Positions 1-8,727 are shown, numbered from the stretch's first letter. The stretch is 64,000 bases of DNA from an uncultured Halieaceae bacterium (GCA_913057135.1 CAJXNM010000010.1:1-64000); one strand, 5' to 3'. The notes: generated by a model from the letters alone, not told the origin. A program made the numbers and translations.

Positions 1-189
1 CTGGACACTGAAACCGAGGCAGCGCTTATGAGTTCTTTGAAGGAGATCGAAAGGGACGTCACAGTGTTCATCATTGCACACAGAACCAGCACGCTACGAG
101 ACTGCGACTTTGTTATTCGGTTAGCCGATGGGCGTGTGACTGAAGTTTCGTCTCGGGAGGGTGTTGTCTGTGAAAACGAAGCGGTCTAA
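1..189 (+). CDS. ABC transporter, ATP-binding C-terminal fragment (5' end outside window)
   Basis: The reading frame is open from base 1 and ends at a TAA at 187-189, so only the last 62 residues are visible. The fragment begins with LDTETE, the D-loop that follows the Walker B of an ABC ATPase. It continues with FIIAHRTSTL, the H-loop with its switch histidine, and then RLADGRVTE, the usual end of an exporter-type nucleotide-binding domain. These are known landmarks of the MsbA/HlyB-type family, in which membrane and ATPase domains are fused. The polysaccharide genes downstream suggest export of a glycan, lipid-linked oligosaccharide or peptide, but the substrate is not readable. Confidence is high for the ABC ATPase and low for the substrate. 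Confidence 0.85.
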   Translation: MDTETEAALMSSLKEIERDVTVFIIAHRTSTLRDCDFVIRLADGRVTEVSSREGVVCENEAV

Positions 190-338
190 CTATCCCGTGT
201 GCGAGTGCTGCACAGAATACTCCGAAGATCGCAGAGAGCTTCACTCAGTGCAAATTTGTGTGGTCAGGCATTTTTCGCATCGCTCGGTAATGCGAGGACA
301 CTTCAGTTGCTGAAGCCCGACTAGAAAGCGAGGTTGAT

Positions 339-935
339 ATGAGTTTTCTCAAGCTGAGGCCGTCAGCATGGAACTTGGTTCGCGCCGCCCGCAAGATCGC
401 GCTGTGCAGGATCTATACGTTCATTAACTATCTGGAGGCATTCCTGAGCGCAGTTGAACTGGGCAGGCGATGCCGATTCCACGGAAGAACCTCATTTCAC
501 AAATCTCATGCCGCCTCCATAAAGATCGGTGACTTATGCGTATTCCGGTCAGCGCCTAGGTCGAATCTTGTAGGAATAAACAGGCCTTGCATTCTGTCTG
601 CTCATGGCGCCGCTACATTGACCATTGGCACTGGCTGCGGCCTCAGTGGAACTGTGATCGGCTGTTTTCTGAAGGTGACTCTTGGGGAAAACGTTCGCTG
701 CGGCGCAAACACCACTATCAGTGATGGGGAATGGCACCCGGGTGATACCCGAGCCGCAAAACCAAGTGCCATCACAATAGGCAATGATGTCTGGCTTGGC
801 CTTGGTGTTACGGTTCTGAAGGGCGTTGAAATCGGCGCAAACACCGTTGTAGGGGCCGGCAGTGTCGTGACTCATTCGTTACCCGGCAATGTTGTCGCAG
901 CGGGAAACCCCTGCCGGGTAATTCGGTCTCTTTAA
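339..935 (+). CDS. Left-handed beta-helix (hexapeptide) acyltransferase
   Basis: A 198-residue protein whose residues about 80-190 form the imperfect hexapeptide repeats of an LbH acyltransferase: LTIGTGCGLSG, VTLGENVRCGANTTI, ITIGNDVWLGLGVTVLKGV, EIGANTVVGAGSVV. It ends with the typical GNVVAAGNPCRVIR. This family (WbbJ/CatB/LacA-like) transfers acetyl or other acyl groups from acyl-CoA to sugars as a trimer in the cytoplasm. An O- or N-acetyltransferase acting on the locus polysaccharide is likely. The roughly 80-residue N-terminus is basic and not repeat-like, which is common for glycan O-acetyltransferases. It precedes the PhyH-like gene by 43 bases on the same strand. The acceptor sugar is unknown. 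Confidence 0.85.
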   Translation: MSFLKLRPSAWNLVRAARKIALCRIYTFINYLEAFLSAVELGRRCRFHGRTSFHKSHAASIKIGDLCVFRSAPRSNLVGINRPCILSAHGAATLTIGTGCGLSGTVIGCFLKVTLGENVRCGANTTISDGEWHPGDTRAAKPSAITIGNDVWLGLGVTVLKGVEIGANTVVGAGSVVTHSLPGNVVAAGNPCRVIRSL

Positions 936-978
936 TAGAGGCAACTTGTAAATGTCGAGGGGATTAAGGAACACAGAA

Positions 979-1905
979 ATGGCGCATCAATACGAGTTGT
1001 CTGATACCCAGCATCGCTCATTTAAGGAGCGTGGTTTCGTGTTACTGGATGGTCTGCTGACCAATGACATTCTCGATACCGTTAAGGAAAAGGTTGATGG
1101 CTTTCTGGCCAGACCGACAGATAAGTATCAAACAGGGTTTGCACGATTGAAATACGATATTCTCACTCGTGATCCTTTTTTTATCGAACTCATACGGGAC
1201 CGAATAGGCGGTGTCGTCTGTAACTTAGCGAAGCAAGACCTATTACACACGCAGACACTAGCATTTGAGCTGAAACAGCAACTCAGCTCAGGGTTTCCCT
1301 GGCATATCGGTACCCAGAGTTTTGGTTTTCAGCGTGCTGAAGACTTCGGCTGCACACTATGGATCCCGCTGATAAAAATAGATAATTCCCGACAGAAAGG
1401 CGGCATGTCTTACGTACCAAAAAATACCATTTCCGGCCGTTTTGTTTACGACGATGTCGACCCCGCTGCCTTCGATCTCCTGGAGGCCGCCATAGCCGCT
1501 AATAAAGAAATCACCCTCGAGGAATATATTGAGTTGCGCGACGGCGTGTTGAACAGTTCGGCTATGCGGCGCCTCTTGAATTATTTTGCGGTGACAGACG
1601 ATTTTGAGTTGGGCGATGCCTTGTTGTTTGACAAGTACGTCATCCATCGTTCAGTTGTATTGGAGTCAGGAGTTGAGCCTGCGCGGGCCGCCCTGGCGAT
1701 AAGGTTTGCTGGCTATGGTTCGCGGTATGACAAAAAGCGTGCCGAGAGATTGGAGGTCCCGCGTCGTTTTTTTAATTACGAGGGGCCGACCCGCTTTCAC
1801 CTTGATGTAGCCCAGTACGATGGGCAGCTTCTGCGTGACGGGCAGCTATATAAAAACGAGCCGTATCGTCATCTGCGTTTTCAGTCGTCAGATGCGGATA
1901 CTTGA
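979..1905 (+). CDS. PhyH-family Fe(II)/2-oxoglutarate-type oxygenase with H-x-G motif
   Basis: A phytanoyl-CoA dioxygenase-like double-stranded beta-helix protein (308 residues from this start). Visible family marks are FKERGFVLLDG near the N-terminus, FPWHIGTQ at the metal-binding strand, LWIPL, then GGMSYVPKN where the family has GGL..vPGSH, and a distal histidine in DKYVIH (H223) followed by arginines R236/R242. The proximal metal motif, normally H-x-D/E, reads H109-I-G111, so the carboxylate ligand is missing. In known Fe/2OG halogenases (SyrB2 H-x-A; BesD and WelO5 H-x-G) this change opens a site for halide; it also occurs in dead paralogues. I chose ATG 979 because AAGGA lies 8 bases upstream; ATG 952 in the same frame would add nine residues. 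It lies inside the polysaccharide locus, so a sugar or lipid carrier is the guess for substrate. Confidence 0.7.
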   Translation: MAHQYELSDTQHRSFKERGFVLLDGLLTNDILDTVKEKVDGFLARPTDKYQTGFARLKYDILTRDPFFIELIRDRIGGVVCNLAKQDLLHTQTLAFELKQQLSSGFPWHIGTQSFGFQRAEDFGCTLWIPLIKIDNSRQKGGMSYVPKNTISGRFVYDDVDPAAFDLLEAAIAANKEITLEEYIELRDGVLNSSAMRRLLNYFAVTDDFELGDALLFDKYVIHRSVVLESGVEPARAALAIRFAGYGSRYDKKRAERLEVPRRFFNYEGPTRFHLDVAQYDGQLLRDGQLYKNEPYRHLRFQSSDADT

Positions 1906-1944
1906 CAGCAAAAAACCACAAGCTTGGTAAGGAAAGGCGACGGT

Positions 1945-2547
1945 ATGGCTTCAACTATGGATTTTGTCACCGATATCGACGGAATTGACTATCCGGTAGC
2001 GAGAGTTGGTAAGCGGTTGTGGATGCTGGCAAATTTGCGAGTGTCGCGGTTTGCTAATGGCGACCTCATACCGCTCTGCGCAGACAGCAAGGAATATGTA
2101 AACGCTGGTGTTGCCGCAACCCCCGCATGCTGCTTTTACGATAACGTTGAAGCTAACGCCAAGCAATTTGGCATGCTTTACAACTGGTATGCAGCCCATG
2201 ATGAAAGGGGTATTGCCCCAAGCGGATGGCGCCTCCCGCTTGAGTCAGATTGGGAAGGGCTGGAGTCGGTGCTCGCGCTGTACGAGGGCGACGCGACCGA
2301 TTCAGGGAGTTATCCGCATGACTTGAAAGCATTGCGTGAGCAATGGGCGGTTGGTTCGTTAGGTGGTTCACGAGGTATTAACGGCGCCTTTGGGGGGCTT
2401 CACTCAGGTGGCTATTTCTGGTCTTACCTTCCCGATCCTTCGGTCCTTTGTTGGGGGCGCAAGGCGTCGGCAAATAGCAACACTCTCGAGCGTATAGATA
2501 GTTTTCAACGGTTCGGGTTCGCTATTCGCTGTGTTAGAGATCTATGA
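1945..2547 (+). CDS. FISUMP-domain (Fibrobacter succinogenes paralogous domain) protein
   Basis: A 200-residue protein consisting almost only of a FISUMP domain. The marks are DIDGIDYPVARVGKRLWMLANLR (the usual dG..Y.tv.iG.Q.WmaeNL), YNWYAAHDERGIAPSGWRLP (Y.W.aa...iCP.GWhlPs), DWEGLE, GGLHSGGYFWS and a final GFAIRCVRD. The domain is known mainly from Bacteroidetes and Fibrobacter surface proteins, is C-type-lectin-like in fold, and has no firm biochemical role. No signal peptide is visible, so this copy looks cytoplasmic. ATG 1945 is preferred over TTG 1924 because AAGGAAAGG sits about 7 bases before it. It lies between the PhyH-like and dehydratase genes, on the same strand, and may be a glycan-binding accessory; that is inference. 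Confidence 0.75.
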   Translation: MASTMDFVTDIDGIDYPVARVGKRLWMLANLRVSRFANGDLIPLCADSKEYVNAGVAATPACCFYDNVEANAKQFGMLYNWYAAHDERGIAPSGWRLPLESDWEGLESVLALYEGDATDSGSYPHDLKALREQWAVGSLGGSRGINGAFGGLHSGGYFWSYLPDPSVLCWGRKASANSNTLERIDSFQRFGFAIRCVRDL

Positions 2548-2622
2548 CTTTGGTCTTCGATTTTTGCGCGCCAGGTCTCGAGAGAATGCTGGGTCCAGCC
2601 AGAGGGAGCCTGCTTCGGTAAT

Positions 2623-4107
2623 ATGAAAGAATGGGAGCTTTCTGTATCTCGCATGTTTTTAAAAAGTGCGTACACAGAGCAAAGTCTGGGCCTGGAAGAC
2701 GAGGCGGTTTTAGAGTGGCTTGGCGCTATTAATCGGTCCGCCGACGTCTCTGTCAAGAGAACTTCGTTCAGTGACTTGAAGAGTTGGTCTTACTCAAAGG
2801 AAAGCGGCTCGCTCGCTCACGAGTCCGGAAGGTTTTTTTCAATCGACGGTATCAGGGTAAGAACCAATTGGGGTCTTAAGGCTGAATGGGAGCAGCCCAT
2901 TATTAACCAGCCGGAGATTGGATACCTTGGTTTTTTGGCCAAGGAATTTAATGGCGTCCTTCATTTATTGATGCAGGCTAAAATTGAGCCTGGCAATATC
3001 AATAAGGCGCAGCTCTCGCCTACCCTGCAAGCTACTAAGAGCAACTTTTCGCAAGTTCACGAGGGCCGGGCGCCGAAGTTTCTTTCAGTGTTCCGTGATG
3101 CAAAGTCTCAGCAAGTTCTTTTAGACCAGCTGCAGTCGGAGCAGGGTGCACGGTTCCTTAGGAAGCGTAACCGGAATATCGTCGTGAAAATTGATGATGA
3201 TATTGAGCTTCCACCGAATTTCATCTGGTTGACTGTTGGGCAAATAAAGTCGCTTCTGAAACGGGATAATCTGGTGAACATGGATAGTAGAACCGTGCTC
3301 GCCGGCCTTCCTTTCGGCACTACTGACCCAGACACTTGTTCACTTTTTTCTTATCTGAAAGGTCCAGACAAAAATAATCTGGCAAGCGATTTCGCGAGGT
3401 CGGCTTTAAGTCATCATGGGGCGCTGCATACGACGGCTGAAATTATTTCAAAAATAACTAGCTTGAAAAGTAAATACGATTTGACCGTTGAGAAGGTCGA
3501 CCTTGGCGACGTTGACGAGTGGATATTTGGCGATCAAGAAATCGTTCGCAATGATCGAAAATTCTTTAGAGTAATTCCCGTAGATGTGGAAATAGGAGGC
3601 AGGGAGGTTAATCGGTGGTCCCAACCGATGATTCAACCAGCTCAAGAGGGGCTATGCGCTTTTGTCTTCCGCCGCATAAATGGCGTGCTTCATGTCGCTA
3701 TGCAGTTGAAGCTGGAATGCGGGAATCACGATGTACTGGAACTAGCACCAACCGTGCAGACTCTCACAGGAAACTATCAAGAGGTTGGCGCCGGTAAAAT
3801 TCCTTTTTTGGATTACGTGTTGAACGCGCCGAAAAGGCACGTGATATTAGACACTCGGCAATCCGAGGAGGGAGGGCGCTTTTTTCAGGAGCAGAACCGC
3901 TATGTAGTTGTCGTTCTTGACGAAGGTCACGGGAACGAACCTGCCGCCGCGCTCGGTAGTGCGCCGGCGTTTCCTGTTCCTGACCCGGATAACCTCCCGG
4001 AAAACTTTATATGGATGACGCTACATCAGCTTGCCGTATTTATGAAATTCAATAATTTCATAAATATTCAATCGCGGAGCTTAATCGCTTCGATACCTTT
4101 TACATGA
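2623..4107 (+). CDS. NDP-4-keto-6-deoxy-hexose 2,3-dehydratase (two-repeat)
   Basis: A 494-residue protein with two tandem copies of the hexose 2,3-dehydratase domain. The first spans residues about 15-235 and the second about 260-490. Each copy has a W.QP.I/M.Q line (WEQPIINQPEIGYLGF and WSQPMIQPAQEGLCAF), a conserved GVLH..MQ.K.E.GN segment, and a closing ARFLR..NRN or GRFFQEQNRY motif before VWMTLxQ. The family (EryBVI, Gra-Orf27, TylX3) removes the C2 hydroxyl of dTDP-4-keto-6-deoxyglucose on the way to 2,6-dideoxy sugars. The product is unstable and normally needs a 3-ketoreductase, and none is seen nearby. The closing SLIASIPF resembles the tandem partner's DSRTVLAGLPF. A 105-base gap follows before the glycosyltransferase. 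Assignment is firm at family level. Confidence 0.85.
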   Translation: MKEWELSVSRMFLKSAYTEQSLGLEDEAVLEWLGAINRSADVSVKRTSFSDLKSWSYSKESGSLAHESGRFFSIDGIRVRTNWGLKAEWEQPIINQPEIGYLGFLAKEFNGVLHLLMQAKIEPGNINKAQLSPTLQATKSNFSQVHEGRAPKFLSVFRDAKSQQVLLDQLQSEQGARFLRKRNRNIVVKIDDDIELPPNFIWLTVGQIKSLLKRDNLVNMDSRTVLAGLPFGTTDPDTCSLFSYLKGPDKNNLASDFARSALSHHGALHTTAEIISKITSLKSKYDLTVEKVDLGDVDEWIFGDQEIVRNDRKFFRVIPVDVEIGGREVNRWSQPMIQPAQEGLCAFVFRRINGVLHVAMQLKLECGNHDVLELAPTVQTLTGNYQEVGAGKIPFLDYVLNAPKRHVILDTRQSEEGGRFFQEQNRYVVVVLDEGHGNEPAAALGSAPAFPVPDPDNLPENFIWMTLHQLAVFMKFNNFINIQSRSLIASIPFT

Positions 4108-4239
4108 GGGCTTTGCTAACTAAAAAACTGAACCCGAAGCGACGAGCGAACCGTTCTGCGCTGCTAAATCTTCAGTGGGCTGCCTTCCCGCGCACCCCAG
4201 GGAACATGGCTTTTGACGGTTGAAGGTAATAGCTTGTCG

Positions 4240-5400
4240 ATGCGGATCCTGGTGAACACGGCGAGTACGTTAAAGGGCGGGGGCGTGCAGGTGGCCTTGT
4301 CTTTTCTTCGTGAGTGCATTGCGCTGGGTGAGCATCATTATGGAGTTATTGTGGGACCCGGACTGAACGCCGCTTTGAGGGAAGAAGAATTTCCGGAGAA
4401 TTTTGAGTTTTTCAGGATCGGCTACCGACCGGCTCAGCGACTACTATCGTTCCGCGGCCCCGCTTATGACTTGCGTGCTGTTGAGTCAACCTACCAACCT
4501 GATGTGGTGTTTACAACCACGGGGCCTTCCTACTGGCGGCCGAATGCGCCGCATCTCATGGGCTTCAATCTTCCGCATCCGTTGTACCCGGAGTCGCCTT
4601 ACTTTGCGCAGATACTGAACAGGCGGCAGCGCTTACGCTGGTATGCAAAATGTCAAGCGATCCGATACTTTACACACGGTTTTGCTGATGCGTGGGTCGT
4701 TCAAACCGACGACGCGAATCGACGGTTGCGCGCATGGATTGAACGCGATCAGGTCTTCACAGTCCCTAATACTATCAGCAGTGCTTACTCAAGGCTCGCG
4801 ACGATCGGCCCATCCAGTGAAGCGCTGAAGTCTATGGCTGAAGGAGACTTTTTTCGTATTCTCATTCTGAGCAGCTATCATCGACACAAAAACCTCGAGA
4901 TTTTGAACGACATAATTGCGTTGATGCGCGAGCGCGCAATTGACGATGTGCGGTTCGTAATGACATTGCCGACAGAGGACCTTAACAAGGTTATCTTACC
5001 GGAGCATCGATTTCTTGTTGACAATGTGGGGCCGCAGCAACCAGAAAGCTGTCCGGTGCTCTATCAGGCAACGGATGCGCTTTTTCTTCCAACGTTGATG
5101 GAGTGTTTTTCCGCCAATTATGTAGAGGCGATGGCAATGCGACGTCCGATAATTACGACGGATCTCGGGTTTGCTCGCGCGATTTGCGGAGAAGCCGCGC
5201 TTTATTTTCAGCCGCTTAACGCCCGTGAAGCACTCGCAAGAATCTCTGAACTTAGGGCGAATCCTGATGTGCGCAACCGTCTCGTCGAAAAAGGCGAGCG
5301 TCAGCTAAGCCGGTTTGGAACCTCTAGAGAGCGTGCGGTCGCCTTTTTGGCGTTGTGCCGCGATCTGGTTAAGCGTACTTCGAACGGGTCGGAGCATTAG
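4240..5400 (+). CDS. Glycosyltransferase, GT-B fold (GT4-like)
   Basis: A 386-residue GT-B protein. The N-terminal domain starts MRILVNTASTLKGGGVQVA, a donor/acceptor-binding Rossmann start with the glycine-rich loop usual in GT4. The C-terminal half carries ILSSYHRHKNLEIL (the 'yKN' nucleotide-binding strand), ATDALFLPTLMECFSANYVEAMAM (the E-x7-E motif with both glutamates) and PIITTDLGFARAICGEAALYF. It transfers a sugar from an activated donor in the cytoplasm to a growing oligosaccharide; donor and acceptor are unknown. ATG 4240 is chosen because homologous starts place the first beta strand directly after it; an upstream TTG at 4213 is in frame. The stop overlaps the next GTG start by one base, so the two glycosyltransferases are translationally coupled. 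Confidence 0.87.
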   Translation: MRILVNTASTLKGGGVQVALSFLRECIALGEHHYGVIVGPGLNAALREEEFPENFEFFRIGYRPAQRLLSFRGPAYDLRAVESTYQPDVVFTTTGPSYWRPNAPHLMGFNLPHPLYPESPYFAQILNRRQRLRWYAKCQAIRYFTHGFADAWVVQTDDANRRLRAWIERDQVFTVPNTISSAYSRLATIGPSSEALKSMAEGDFFRILILSSYHRHKNLEILNDIIALMRERAIDDVRFVMTLPTEDLNKVILPEHRFLVDNVGPQQPESCPVLYQATDALFLPTLMECFSANYVEAMAMRRPIITTDLGFARAICGEAALYFQPLNAREALARISELRANPDVRNRLVEKGERQLSRFGTSRERAVAFLALCRDLVKRTSNGSEH

Positions 5401-6572
5401 TGAAGCCAGCCAAGTCCAAAGGCCGGAAGATTGTACTGGTCAACCAGGCGGCTAATTACCTGACGATTGGGCTCGCGAATGCGTTCAGTCAACGCTTCTC
5501 TGAAGTTGTTCTGATCACGGGCAGCGTTCATGCGCAAGGTGAGGAGCTTAGTCCGGATATAAAAGTCTGTCGGATCAACCGCTGGCATGAAAGACCGGTA
5601 GTCAAAAAGCTTGGCTCTTTCTCTCTCGCACTGTGCCTGATCTGGCTGCTGCTTCGTACCAGGTACCGAAAGTATGAGGTTTTGTTCGTGTCCATCCCGC
5701 CGATGGCTTACTTGCTGGGCCTATTGCTTCCGTCGCGATTCAGTGCACTGATTTGGGATGTGTATCCGGACTTGTTGAGAATCAAGGGCGTGAAGGAAAA
5801 CCACCCCGTTTTTCGGTGTTGGTCAGCTCTGAATCGCCTCTCGTTTCGTAAAGCCTGGCGTATTTTTACAATAAGTGAGGGAATGGCAGCTACGCTATCG
5901 CAGTATGTCGATCGAAGCCGACTGATTGTGGAACCGATTTGGTCAATTTTTCAGGATGAAAGGCGTATAAGCGCGGAGCAGAATTCATTTGTGCGTGAAC
6001 ACAGGCTCGAGGGCAAGTTTGTCGTTCAGTACTCAGGCAACATCGGCGTCACACACAACGTTGAGACGCTTATCGATGTGGCCGAACGCCTGCGTGGTGA
6101 GGACAACATTCTTTTTCAAATTATTGGGCGGGGCCCCCGGCAACCGCAGATCAAGCGGATGATCCATGAGCGTAATTGCGGCAATCTACAGCTGCTTCCC
6201 TTCCAGAGCGATGCGACGTTCCCACAATCGTTGTCTGCAGCGGATCTCGGCGTTGTCATTCTCCATGAATCGGTGAGTCGAGGCAGTGTCCCGAGCAAAG
6301 CCTACAACCTGATGAGCCTGGGCATTCCGAGTCTGTATATCGCAGGGATCAACAGCGAGCTGGCACGCTATGCGAGTGAATACGGGTGCGCCCGCTGTTT
6401 CCCCGCTGAGGATCTCGAGGGTATCGCTGAATTCATCCGAAAATTGGCAGTGGATAAAACCATGCAGGTTGATATGCAGGCGCGCGCCGAGGAGGCGTCG
6501 CGCAATTTTCGACGAGGCAATGCCGACCGTTTTGTCGAGCGCTATCTGATGCCCATGGAAGGAGATCAGTGA
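5400..6572 (+). CDS. Glycosyltransferase family 4 (WbuB-like)
   Basis: A 390-residue GT4. It has an N-terminal strand KIVLVNQAANYLTIGLANAF and a hydrophobic stretch about residues 72-110 that may sit on the membrane, as in WbuB/WcaI-type transferases. IWDVYPD follows, the typical 'D.wPe' motif. The C-terminal domain has FVVQYSGNIGVTHNVETLI, FQIIGRGP, LQLLPFQS and LHESVSRGSVPSKAYNLMSLGIP (the P-S-K-xxxYxxxG motif conserved in this subgroup). It is expected to add a sugar to a lipid-linked or protein-linked oligosaccharide on the cytoplasmic face. It starts at GTG 5400 inside the preceding stop and its own end overlaps the next GTG by four bases, so this is a tight operon. Sugar specificity cannot be read. 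Confidence 0.87.
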   Translation: MKPAKSKGRKIVLVNQAANYLTIGLANAFSQRFSEVVLITGSVHAQGEELSPDIKVCRINRWHERPVVKKLGSFSLALCLIWLLLRTRYRKYEVLFVSIPPMAYLLGLLLPSRFSALIWDVYPDLLRIKGVKENHPVFRCWSALNRLSFRKAWRIFTISEGMAATLSQYVDRSRLIVEPIWSIFQDERRISAEQNSFVREHRLEGKFVVQYSGNIGVTHNVETLIDVAERLRGEDNILFQIIGRGPRQPQIKRMIHERNCGNLQLLPFQSDATFPQSLSAADLGVVILHESVSRGSVPSKAYNLMSLGIPSLYIAGINSELARYASEYGCARCFPAEDLEGIAEFIRKLAVDKTMQVDMQARAEEASRNFRRGNADRFVERYLMPMEGDQ

Positions 6573-7693
6573 AAAGGCAGCTGTACGACAACCTCAAGAA
6601 TATCCCCGGTTGGCATACGTCAGACAAGCTGGTGATATTTTCGGTAGACGACTATGGGAACGTTCGCCTCGATTCAAAGAGGGCACGAGACCGAATGCTT
6701 ACAAGCGGTGTACCGCTCGAAGGCCGGTTCGATTACCTGGATTCGCTGGAGACGCGGCAAGATCTTGAGGCATTGTTCCAGACACTCTCGAAAGTTACAG
6801 ATCACCATGGACGCCATGCGGTCTGGAGCCCTTATGTGCTCTCCGCAAATCCGGATTTTCGAGAGATGTCGCGAAGCGCCGAGGGCTATCGATACGAGCT
6901 GGTGACTCAGACCTTTGAGCGGCTGGCCGCTGAACAGCCATCTGCCTATGGTGGGGCCTGGGCCCTCTGGCAGGAGGGTATTCAGTCGGGGCTGCTGAAG
7001 CCGCAATTTCATGGGCGCGAGCATTTAAATGTTGAATTACTTGAAAGAAAACTGAGAGCGGGCAGCCGCACATTGAAAATCAATATCGATAATCGGTCCA
7101 TGGCCGGGATTGGGCATGAGCGTTCGTTGCCCGGGGTGGGATTTACCCACGGTTTTGGAGTTTGGAGCCGTTCAGAGGTTGGCCGTCATCGTGAGATTAT
7201 TGCTGATGGGCTGAAGCTGTTCGAAAAGCTGTACGGTTTCACCGCCGCGACTTTTACACCTCCGGCACAGAAACTGCACCCTGATCTTTACCCTTTTCTT
7301 GAGGCAGAAGGGGTGCGGGCTATCGACAAGCCGCTGTACTGTGTTCGGCGACTGGATCGTGATCGCACGGTTCGCGAATTCAATGTGCTGGGACGCTCTC
7401 GCGGCTGTGGGCACTTGTCTTTGGTGCGTAATGTGGTCTTTGAGCCCACAAACAATCCTTCGTTCGACTCCGTCGGTCTGGCGTTGAGGCAGGTCGCAGC
7501 AGCCTTCCGCTGGCGCAAGCCGGCCATGATCAGCTCGCATCGGGTGAACTTCTGCGGGCACATTGATGAGGAAAACCGTCGCTTCGGACTCGCAGCGCTG
7601 CATCGTTTACTGAGAGGGCTGGTGGACCGCTGGCCCGACGTCGAATTTATTAGTTCGAATGAATTAGTTGAACGGATTGAGTCGACAGCATGA
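6569..7693 (+). CDS. NodB-fold polysaccharide deacetylase-like protein (large divergent form)
   Basis: A 374-residue protein starting at GTG 6569, preceded by GGAG, with a four-base overlap with the upstream gene. It carries an FSVDDYGN motif (the D-D motif of the carbohydrate esterase 4 fold) at about residue 24, FHGREHLN around residue 150 (the metal-binding histidines, here H-x-x-E-H), FTPPAQKLHP (the R/TPP motif) and MISSHRVNFCG near the end (the last histidine of the fold). These fit a family of long deacetylase-like proteins found in polysaccharide loci. Classical CE4 enzymes remove N- or O-acetyl groups with a divalent metal. No signal peptide is seen, so it would act in the cytoplasm or on a lipid-linked intermediate. 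Function beyond the fold is unproven. Confidence 0.65.
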   Translation: MKRQLYDNLKNIPGWHTSDKLVIFSVDDYGNVRLDSKRARDRMLTSGVPLEGRFDYLDSLETRQDLEALFQTLSKVTDHHGRHAVWSPYVLSANPDFREMSRSAEGYRYELVTQTFERLAAEQPSAYGGAWALWQEGIQSGLLKPQFHGREHLNVELLERKLRAGSRTLKINIDNRSMAGIGHERSLPGVGFTHGFGVWSRSEVGRHREIIADGLKLFEKLYGFTAATFTPPAQKLHPDLYPFLEAEGVRAIDKPLYCVRRLDRDRTVREFNVLGRSRGCGHLSLVRNVVFEPTNNPSFDSVGLALRQVAAAFRWRKPAMISSHRVNFCGHIDEENRRFGLAALHRLLRGLVDRWPDVEFISSNELVERIESTA

Positions 7694-7880
7694 CGAAGTT
7701 GCGCCTGCAGCCCGAGGTTAACCCTCTTGAACCTGAAATATCGCGGTTGCTGCTTAATCGAGCGCCCGGAAGTGGATGATGGGAGCTGGACGACGCTTAC
7801 ACAGCGTTGTGAGCGCCTAGATTGCATCCCGCTCTGCTGTCGTAAACCACGAAGTTAGATTTTAGATTGAGGCACCTAGA

Positions 7881-8720
7881 ATGAATGTACTTACGGTTGA
7901 TGTTGAGGACTGGTGGAGTTCTTCGGTTGATCTGTTCTCGGCAGATGGTGTCCAGCATGGCCAACAACCTCATCCAAGTGTAGTTGCCAATACATTGCGC
8001 GCGCTCGATCTTTTTTCAGAAACAGGAAATAAAGGGACGTTCTTCTTCTTGGGAACGGTCGCTGAGTCTTACCCGGACCTTGTACGAGAGACCATCAGGC
8101 GCGGACACGAAGTTGGATGCCATAGCTATGCTCATCGATTGGTCTACAACATGACTAGGGCGGAGTTTGCTGTCGATACTGAAAAGGCTCTAACCCTATT
8201 GAGCAAGGCGGGTGCCTCTAAGGTGTTGGGATATCGCGCTCCCTATTGGTCAATAACGGGAAGCTCACTCTGGGCGCTGGATATTCTGCGGGATATGGGT
8301 TTTGCCTACGACTCAAGTATTTTTCCGATACGGCGCGGCCTGTATGGACTTGCCTCCGCACCACGTGTTCCGCATCGTCGAGCTGGTCTCTGGGAGTTTC
8401 CGCCGGCGACCGCCCGTGTTGCAGGTGTGAATCTGCCGGTAGCCGGAGGCGGTTACCTTCGCCTTTTACCCTACAAATTGATAAGTGTGTTGATTAAAAG
8501 GGCCGGCAGAGATCACCACCAAACATTCTATTTCCATCCTTATGAACTGGATGCCGAAGATGTTGTTGTTCAGAAAGAGTTGCGCTCGGTAAGGTCCTGG
8601 CTCTACTACGTGCAGCAGCTGATCGGACGGGGAAGAAATTCAGAAAAAATAAGGCGCCTGATGACCGAAAACAAGTTCACATCGTATGAGAGCATTCTGC
8701 CGATGCTGGGAGAGTCATAA
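7881..8720 (+). CDS. Polysaccharide deacetylase (XrtA/DUF3473-type CE4)
   Basis: A 279-residue CE4 esterase. TVDVEDWW at residues 5-12 gives the catalytic D-D pair, FFFLGTVAE and GHEVGCHSYAH give the H-x-x-x-H metal site, GYRAPYWSITG the R-x-P motif, and FYFHPYELD the last histidine motif. This 'VDVEDW' subgroup is the one linked with PEP-CTERM/XrtA exopolysaccharide loci, where it deacetylates amino sugars. It begins 188 bases after the previous gene, so it may have its own promoter in that gap. No signal peptide is present; members of the subgroup are commonly predicted cytoplasmic. Its formyltransferase neighbour downstream suggests a deacetylate-then-formylate route to an N-formyl sugar, which is inference. 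Confidence 0.88.
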   Translation: MNVLTVDVEDWWSSSVDLFSADGVQHGQQPHPSVVANTLRALDLFSETGNKGTFFFLGTVAESYPDLVRETIRRGHEVGCHSYAHRLVYNMTRAEFAVDTEKALTLLSKAGASKVLGYRAPYWSITGSSLWALDILRDMGFAYDSSIFPIRRGLYGLASAPRVPHRRAGLWEFPPATARVAGVNLPVAGGGYLRLLPYKLISVLIKRAGRDHHQTFYFHPYELDAEDVVVQKELRSVRSWLYYVQQLIGRGRNSEKIRRLMTENKFTSYESILPMLGES

Positions 8721-8727
8721 GTTGAAG

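Noticed and set aside
301-315. Perfect 6-bp hairpin CTTCAG-TTG-CTGAAG before the acyltransferase
   Set aside because: Too short and without a T-tract; could be chance.
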